Assembly: GCA_964498755.1 (NCBI GenBank)
Contig: CAZCIB010000009.1
Coordinates: 1 to 64,000, forward strand
Source of the DNA: RZZS01 sp964498755
Lineage (GTDB): Bacteria > Pseudomonadota > Alphaproteobacteria > Micavibrionales > Micavibrionaceae
Reading direction: 5' to 3'
DNA length: 64,000 nt
Below are positions 59,116-64,000 of this stretch, in pieces. How positions within the stretch are numbered: the first letter of the stretch is position 1; the number at the start of each line of letters is the position of its first letter. The position numbers and the translations under genes are program-made. The notes beneath the pieces were generated by a model that saw nothing but the letters and a program-made list of their open reading frames with translations, did not search any database and was not told where the DNA came from.

Positions 59116-62100
59116 ATGACGGGAACGAGACTCTCGCCTCTCGCTTCTGGTAACTCGCTTCTCACGTCTCGCTTCTCGCAACTCGCAACTCGCTTCTCGC
59201 TTCTGTTGTTCTGTCTTCTGGTTTCAGGCTATTGGAATACCGCAAACGCGCAGTGCCTCGGCCCGCCGACGGGCACGGAGGGCGAGATCGTTTACAACGA
59301 AACCTCGCACGTTCCGCAATATTGCGACGGCAATGAATGGATCGCCTTCGCGCCCCTGCCCGGCGACGGCATGGCGGCCTGGGACAAGGACGGCCCGACG
59401 AGCGGGCTGGTGGGCTGGTGGAAGCTGGATGAGACGAGCGGACCGACCTTTGCCGATAGCTCGGGAAGCGGAAATACGGGAAGCCAGAATCGTACCATCA
59501 CAGGCTATGGCGCGGAGGGCATGATTGATAACGCGCTTGATCTGGGGGTTCCGGGGGACACTGCTACAAATGGCGTTCGCATCCCAAGCGACCCAAGCAT
59601 TTCAAACTTGACGCAGTTTACGCTATCAACATGGGTTTATTTTCATGCGCGATCCTATCACTCAATTATTTCGGCAGGGCATCTGGGGCCTGCGGCAGCG
59701 GCCGGATACACATTGTTAATTGATAATCGTACCGGAGGACAAATCAGTTTTGGTTTGGAGAAATCTGACGGTACCGGAGTTAATGTTGATACTTCAAATT
59801 ATGATTTTCTGCCAAAACGCTGGTATCATGTTGTGGCAACATATGATGGAACGTACGGGCGTTTATACGCGGATGGTGATTTGATCCGCGAGGAAACCCA
59901 TATCAATGCAATTGACATTCCCTTTGCGTCCGACACGTTTCTTGGGGTCTACTCCAGTGGCGGCAACAGCTACATCACCGGCAAAATGGACGACGTCCGC
60001 ATTTACGACCGCGCTCTCTCGGCCACCGAGGTGAAGGACCTCTACGCCACGGGCGGGCCGTGCAGCCATCCGGTCGGGCATGAGGGCGACATTATCTTCA
60101 ACGAAGACCTAGGCGTCATGCAGTACTGCGAAGGCGATGAATGGGTGAGCGTCGGCACATGCGCGGCGACGGACGGCCCGGTTCTGCATCTGAAATTCGA
60201 TGAAACAACCGGCGACCCGCTCGACAGTTCGGGCGCGAATACCACCGTCACCGCTACCGGCACAGTCTGGCAACCGAGCGGCGGCGTCGACGGCTCCGGC
60301 GCGATCGAGTTTGATGATGATAGCGATTATATTGACATTGGCAATGCGTTCCCTAATGCCGACGAAATTACGATCAGCACATGGATAAATGCTCAGTCAA
60401 CGGCGTATTATCAGCGGATTTATCATCATTCTCATGAAAACGTTTTTCAGATTGGCCCGAACGGCGACATACGGTTTGACGCGTTACGCTGGAACGGCGA
60501 TGCGCAATGGGCCGCCCCACTAAACACCTTTCCCTACGGTGGATGGCAGCATTTGGCCGTAACCTACTCTTATTCAAGCGTCGCCAATAAGCCAAAACTG
60601 TATCTGAATGGCGCACAAATCCCGCTTGGGTCGGCAAGCCCGGGTTTACCGCTCGAAAACGGGCTGGGCGCAAGCGCATATATTGGGAACGTAACTGCAT
60701 CGGGAAATCGCGCCGTTAGCGGATTTCTCGACGATTTCCGCCTCTATGACCGCGTGCTGAGCCATGAGGAAATCGAGAACATTTACAAGGACGGCCTGCG
60801 CCGGATGCGCACAAACGGACTCGTCGGCCACTGGCCGCTGGATGAGACGAGCGGGACCGTGGCGAATGATCTTTCCGGCAATGGCAATACGGGAACATTC
60901 GAAAATCTTGATCCGGCGACAGGAACAGCGCACGGCGCGATTGACTCGGCGATATCGTTTAACGGCACGGATCAGCGCATTCATATCGGGGATGTGGAAT
61001 TATCAAATAGCGCTATCACCGTGTCCGTGTGGTATAAGACGCCTTCGACAACAGGTAAAACTGATTCAATTATCGGCAAGTATCATGCTTCCTCATCGAA
61101 ACGCGCATACAGGCTTTCACATAGCAACAGTGAAGTATTTAGTTTTTTGGTGTCTCATAATGGCTTAGCCAAGTGGCAAGGTTCCGGCAATATGGTCCAA
61201 ACGATGAGTGCAACGACTACTGTGCCCAACACGTGGTACCACGTTGTTGGAACATTTGACGGAGCGGGAAACGGAAAGATATTTGTCAATGGCGTTGAGG
61301 ATGGTAGTGCGACGGATGCTGCGGTGACGAGTATATACGATGTTTCGACCCCAATATATATTGGGTATTCGGAAAGCGCCGGAGATCAATACGGAGAAGG
61401 TTTGATCGACGACGTGCGCGTTTATAACCGCGCCTTATCGCCCGAAGAAATCGCCCTGATGTACGAGGATCAGGTGCCCGGCTACGGCTGCACGAATGCG
61501 GGCGAGGCGTTTTACAATACGGCGCATGACGTTTTGCAATACTGTAACGGCCATCGCTGGGTCGCCGTCGGCAAGTGCGAGGTCGCCGCGAGCGGGCTGG
61601 TGGGGCACTGGAAATTCGATACCGGCAGCGGCGCCACGGCTGTCGACTCCTCCGGCTACGGCCACGACCTGACGCTGGAGGGCAATACCCTCCCGGCGTG
61701 GACAACGGGCATGATCGGCGGCGCGACTTACTATGCAGGAAATGAAGGCACAAATTCCGCCGTTTCACGCGTTGCCATCGGTTCGGAAACGCATCCGCTG
61801 CATATCGAGGGGGCGTTGACCATCGCCGCATGGATCCGGCCAGCGACGATTGGTTCTGATGCGACAATTTTTAGAGCCGGAAGCGGTAACGATAATGCTT
61901 ATACATTGCTGATAACCGGACCTGGCCATAATGATCTCAAACTTAATCACAGAGCACACGCTGCGGGCGTTTGGACGGATACGCGCGCTAACGATGTCAT
62001 CACACATAACCAATGGCAGCATGTCGCCGCCGTGCGCGAGGCCGACGGCGTGACGACGACCTTCTATGTCAACGGCGAGCAGGTCGGTCAGGATGTGGCC

Positions 62101-63936
62101 TCTCACCCGCCCGATCCTTCGGGCGCCTCGAATTATCTGCAAATCGGCAATAATTTCGTGAACGGCAGTGACTTCATCGGCGAGATAGACGACGCGCGCG
62201 TCTACAACCGCGCGCTGTCGCCGGGCGAGATCAAAACCCTCTACGACATGGGCGAGCGGGCGGTGAAGAGCGACCCGTGCGCCTATGACACGGTCTACCC
62301 CGGCACGGAATGCACAGGCGGCATGATTTACGCCGGAACCTCGCCGCATCTCAACGCGCCGATGTATACCACGCCCGCCGACGCGCCGAGCGCCCTGCCG
62401 TGGAATAACGGGCCCGGTCCGAATCGTTCCGAAACCTTCCTAACCAGCAACGTCATGGGCGCGCTGAATACGCTGACGCTCACGGAATGGGACGCGGACA
62501 CCAGTACGCCGGAAGTCGAACCGCACCAGGCCGCGCAATACTGCGCCGAGCTGACCGCGCACGGTTATAACGATTGGTATCTGCCGGCGATTGACGAACT
62601 GCAATTGCTGTATAACAACCGGAACGCGATAGGCGGATTTACGACGTCCGGAACAGAGTTTGAAACAAAGTATCGGTCGTCAACGGAACATGCAGTAAAT
62701 GCAGCGGAGTCGCTCAATTTTGCCGATGGCGTTGTTGATGATACGAATGGAAAGGGTGTTAGTTTCCAACTCCGCTGCGTCCGGAAAGACCTGAACAAGA
62801 CCTGCGGGCAGGAGATTGCGGGCAATCCGCTGATCATGGTGTTCGATTCGACCAATACCGCCGACGGCTCCGCCGCCAACCAGATTACTATTCCTGCGGG
62901 TTCTGGCGCGTTCAATTATGACGTGACCTGGCACGACGCCGACTGCAACACCGGAACTCTGACCGGCCAGACGGGCGACGCGAGCTTCACCGTCCCGACG
63001 CAGGGCCTCGTCACCGTACGGATTACCGGCGATTTCCCGCATTTCCGACAGGCGAGCAATCTCGATACCGGCCTCGTCGACGTGGCGCAATGGGGCGATA
63101 TCCAGTGGGGTTCTTTTCAAGATGCGTTCCGGAATCACGACAATCTCGCCGGGTTCTCCGCCACCGACGCGCCGGATTTGAGCAATGTGACTAGTTTGCA
63201 ATCAACATTTAGGGATATGAATATTTTTAACGGCTCAATTGGTCGCTGGAATATCGCAAATGTTACAAGTTTAGGTTACACGTTCAGTCGCTCCGGCGTC
63301 TTTAATGCAGATATTAGTGGCTGGAATACAAGCGAAATTAAAACTATGTCCAACTCCTTTGGTTATGCAGATTCTTTCAACCACGATATTGGCGGGTGGA
63401 ATACCGGCAAGTTAACCAATATGATAGGGACTTTTGTAGATGCTGATTCTTTTAATCAGGATATCAGCGGCTGGGACGTCAGCAATGTGACAACCATGCG
63501 GCAATTATTTTTTAGAAGCAATTTCAATCAGGACATTAGTGCATGGAACGTTGGCAAGGTAGAAGATATGTTTCGGTTGTTCGGCGCAAATCCCAACTTC
63601 AACCAGGACATTAGTGGCTGGGATGTCAGTAGCGTAACCAACATGAGCGCTGCTTTTGAAGGATCGCCCAGCTTTAACCAAAATCTCTCCGGCTGGGACG
63701 TCAGCAGCGTTACGAACATGATTTCGATGTTCGACGGCAGCGGTCTGTCGACGGCGAATTACGACGCGATTCTGAACGGCTGGTGGGCGTTGCACAACTC
63801 GGCGGACGGACCGCTGCAGAGCGGGGTAACGCTGGACGCCGGAACGATCCAGTATTCCGCCGGGGCCGCCGCCGCGCATACGGGCCTGACCACCGACCCG
63901 CCGAACTGGACCATCAACGACGGCGGGGAGCAATGA
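59116..63936 (+). CDS. LamG/DUF1566/BspA-repeat secreted protein
   Basis: 1606 aa from ATG 59116 (MTGTRLSPLASGNSLLTSRF). The signal peptide's n-region (about 1-30) is encoded by reversed 7-mer repeats; the hydrophobic core SLLLFCLLVSGYW ends at NTANA-Q. Then come a Cys module, LamG domains at about 95-310, 353-558, 565-782 and 825-1045, each ending in D-D-(V/F/A)-R-(V/I/L)-Y-x-R-(A/V)-L-S, with two Cys modules between. A DUF1566-like domain covers about 1053-1225 (DWYLPAIDELQLLYNNRNA, YRSSTEHAVNAAESLNFADG). From about 1330 eight or so BspA/DUF285 repeats of about 24 residues recur (FNQDISGWDVSNVTTM). BspA-like repeats occur in adhesins. Secreted or surface-attached; no C-terminal anchor was seen. 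Confidence 0.85.
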   Translation: MTGTRLSPLASGNSLLTSRFSQLATRFSLLLFCLLVSGYWNTANAQCLGPPTGTEGEIVYNETSHVPQYCDGNEWIAFAPLPGDGMAAWDKDGPTSGLVGWWKLDETSGPTFADSSGSGNTGSQNRTITGYGAEGMIDNALDLGVPGDTATNGVRIPSDPSISNLTQFTLSTWVYFHARSYHSIISAGHLGPAAAAGYTLLIDNRTGGQISFGLEKSDGTGVNVDTSNYDFLPKRWYHVVATYDGTYGRLYADGDLIREETHINAIDIPFASDTFLGVYSSGGNSYITGKMDDVRIYDRALSATEVKDLYATGGPCSHPVGHEGDIIFNEDLGVMQYCEGDEWVSVGTCAATDGPVLHLKFDETTGDPLDSSGANTTVTATGTVWQPSGGVDGSGAIEFDDDSDYIDIGNAFPNADEITISTWINAQSTAYYQRIYHHSHENVFQIGPNGDIRFDALRWNGDAQWAAPLNTFPYGGWQHLAVTYSYSSVANKPKLYLNGAQIPLGSASPGLPLENGLGASAYIGNVTASGNRAVSGFLDDFRLYDRVLSHEEIENIYKDGLRRMRTNGLVGHWPLDETSGTVANDLSGNGNTGTFENLDPATGTAHGAIDSAISFNGTDQRIHIGDVELSNSAITVSVWYKTPSTTGKTDSIIGKYHASSSKRAYRLSHSNSEVFSFLVSHNGLAKWQGSGNMVQTMSATTTVPNTWYHVVGTFDGAGNGKIFVNGVEDGSATDAAVTSIYDVSTPIYIGYSESAGDQYGEGLIDDVRVYNRALSPEEIALMYEDQVPGYGCTNAGEAFYNTAHDVLQYCNGHRWVAVGKCEVAASGLVGHWKFDTGSGATAVDSSGYGHDLTLEGNTLPAWTTGMIGGATYYAGNEGTNSAVSRVAIGSETHPLHIEGALTIAAWIRPATIGSDATIFRAGSGNDNAYTLLITGPGHNDLKLNHRAHAAGVWTDTRANDVITHNQWQHVAAVREADGVTTTFYVNGEQVGQDVASHPPDPSGASNYLQIGNNFVNGSDFIGEIDDARVYNRALSPGEIKTLYDMGERAVKSDPCAYDTVYPGTECTGGMIYAGTSPHLNAPMYTTPADAPSALPWNNGPGPNRSETFLTSNVMGALNTLTLTEWDADTSTPEVEPHQAAQYCAELTAHGYNDWYLPAIDELQLLYNNRNAIGGFTTSGTEFETKYRSSTEHAVNAAESLNFADGVVDDTNGKGVSFQLRCVRKDLNKTCGQEIAGNPLIMVFDSTNTADGSAANQITIPAGSGAFNYDVTWHDADCNTGTLTGQTGDASFTVPTQGLVTVRITGDFPHFRQASNLDTGLVDVAQWGDIQWGSFQDAFRNHDNLAGFSATDAPDLSNVTSLQSTFRDMNIFNGSIGRWNIANVTSLGYTFSRSGVFNADISGWNTSEIKTMSNSFGYADSFNHDIGGWNTGKLTNMIGTFVDADSFNQDISGWDVSNVTTMRQLFFRSNFNQDISAWNVGKVEDMFRLFGANPNFNQDISGWDVSSVTNMSAAFEGSPSFNQNLSGWDVSSVTNMISMFDGSGLSTANYDAILNGWWALHNSADGPLQSGVTLDAGTIQYSAGAAAAHTGLTTDPPNWTINDGGEQ

Positions 63937-63940
63937 TCCG

Positions 63941-64000
63941 GTGACCGACGGTTTTATAACACACCTGCCGCAGGAAGAATTGCTTATCGATGGTCATTCT
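63941..64000 (+). CDS. Start of a further gene (partial)
   Basis: GTG at 63941 with GGGGAG 10 nt upstream opens a frame that stays open to the window edge (MTDGFITHLPQEELLIDGHS). It begins 4 nt after the previous stop. Too short to identify. Confidence 0.4.
   Translation, partial: MTDGFITHLPQEELLIDGHS

Noticed and set aside
55126..63936. Diversity-generating retroelement acting on the LamG genes
   Set aside because: No reverse transcriptase or template repeat was seen in the window; differences between domains are spread out and not limited to adenine positions.

Overview
The window is a piece of an alphaproteobacterial chromosome, probably a draft or metagenome assembly because it carries a 100-N gap. 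The evidence is the 16S rRNA at the left edge and several gene sets typical of that class: ChvI/ChvG-RapZ, hemC-hemD-Mic60-like-HemY, trpA-accD-folC, GapR and COQ9. The order cannot be fixed from sequence alone. A Rhodospirillales-like or Micavibrio-like lineage would fit, but this is only a guess. No tRNA, transposase, integrase, phage structural gene or CRISPR array was seen.

Layout. 1-1.5 kb: 5' part of 16S rRNA (minus strand) with a long leader and a strong promoter. 2.2-11.3 kb: exopolysaccharide locus, with an SLBB export protein and a glycosyltransferase on plus, and a convergent minus operon of TauE-like transporter, O-antigen-ligase-like protein, GT4, Wzz-like protein and a frameshifted GT2. 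12-17 kb: dCMP deaminase, rhomboid, SelO and DUF2237, flanked by inverted copies of a MITE-like element. 17.4-25.3 kb: haem operon (hemC, hemD, Mic60-like, HemY), purU, a small transporter and ahcY. 25.4-30.5 kb: small hypothetical genes, a parDE pair whose toxin has a premature stop, and rapZ-chvG-chvI without the usual hprK. 30.6-38.5 kb: folC, accD, trpA and an RND efflux pump. 38.7-45.5 kb: AbrB/PIN toxin-antitoxin pair, two small heat-shock proteins (the first behind a ROSE-like thermometer), HtpX, a coiled-coil protein, GapR, a DotI/IcmL-like protein, COQ9 and an ABC1/UbiB kinase.

45.9-63.9 kb is the unusual part: three consecutive giant modular surface-type proteins on plus. The first (2895 aa) is a phage-fibre-like repeat protein with an N-terminal membrane anchor and a C-terminal S74 self-cleaving chaperone, coiled coil and transmembrane helix. 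The second combines LamG domains with RCC1-type repeats and contains the assembly gap. The third has four LamG domains, a DUF1566-like domain and BspA-like (DUF285) repeats. All three share a short motif of the form G-x-hydrophobic-x-Y/F-N ... Y/F-C-N/D-G-x-x-W, and all are mosaics of GC-rich scaffold and AT-richer cassettes. They look like one surface-display or adhesion locus.

Across the window there are several families of dispersed palindromic repeats. They occur between genes, nested in one another, and in frame inside genes (glycosyltransferase, folC, 3' end of accD). They also appear to supply the start codons, and part of one signal peptide, of the two LamG proteins.
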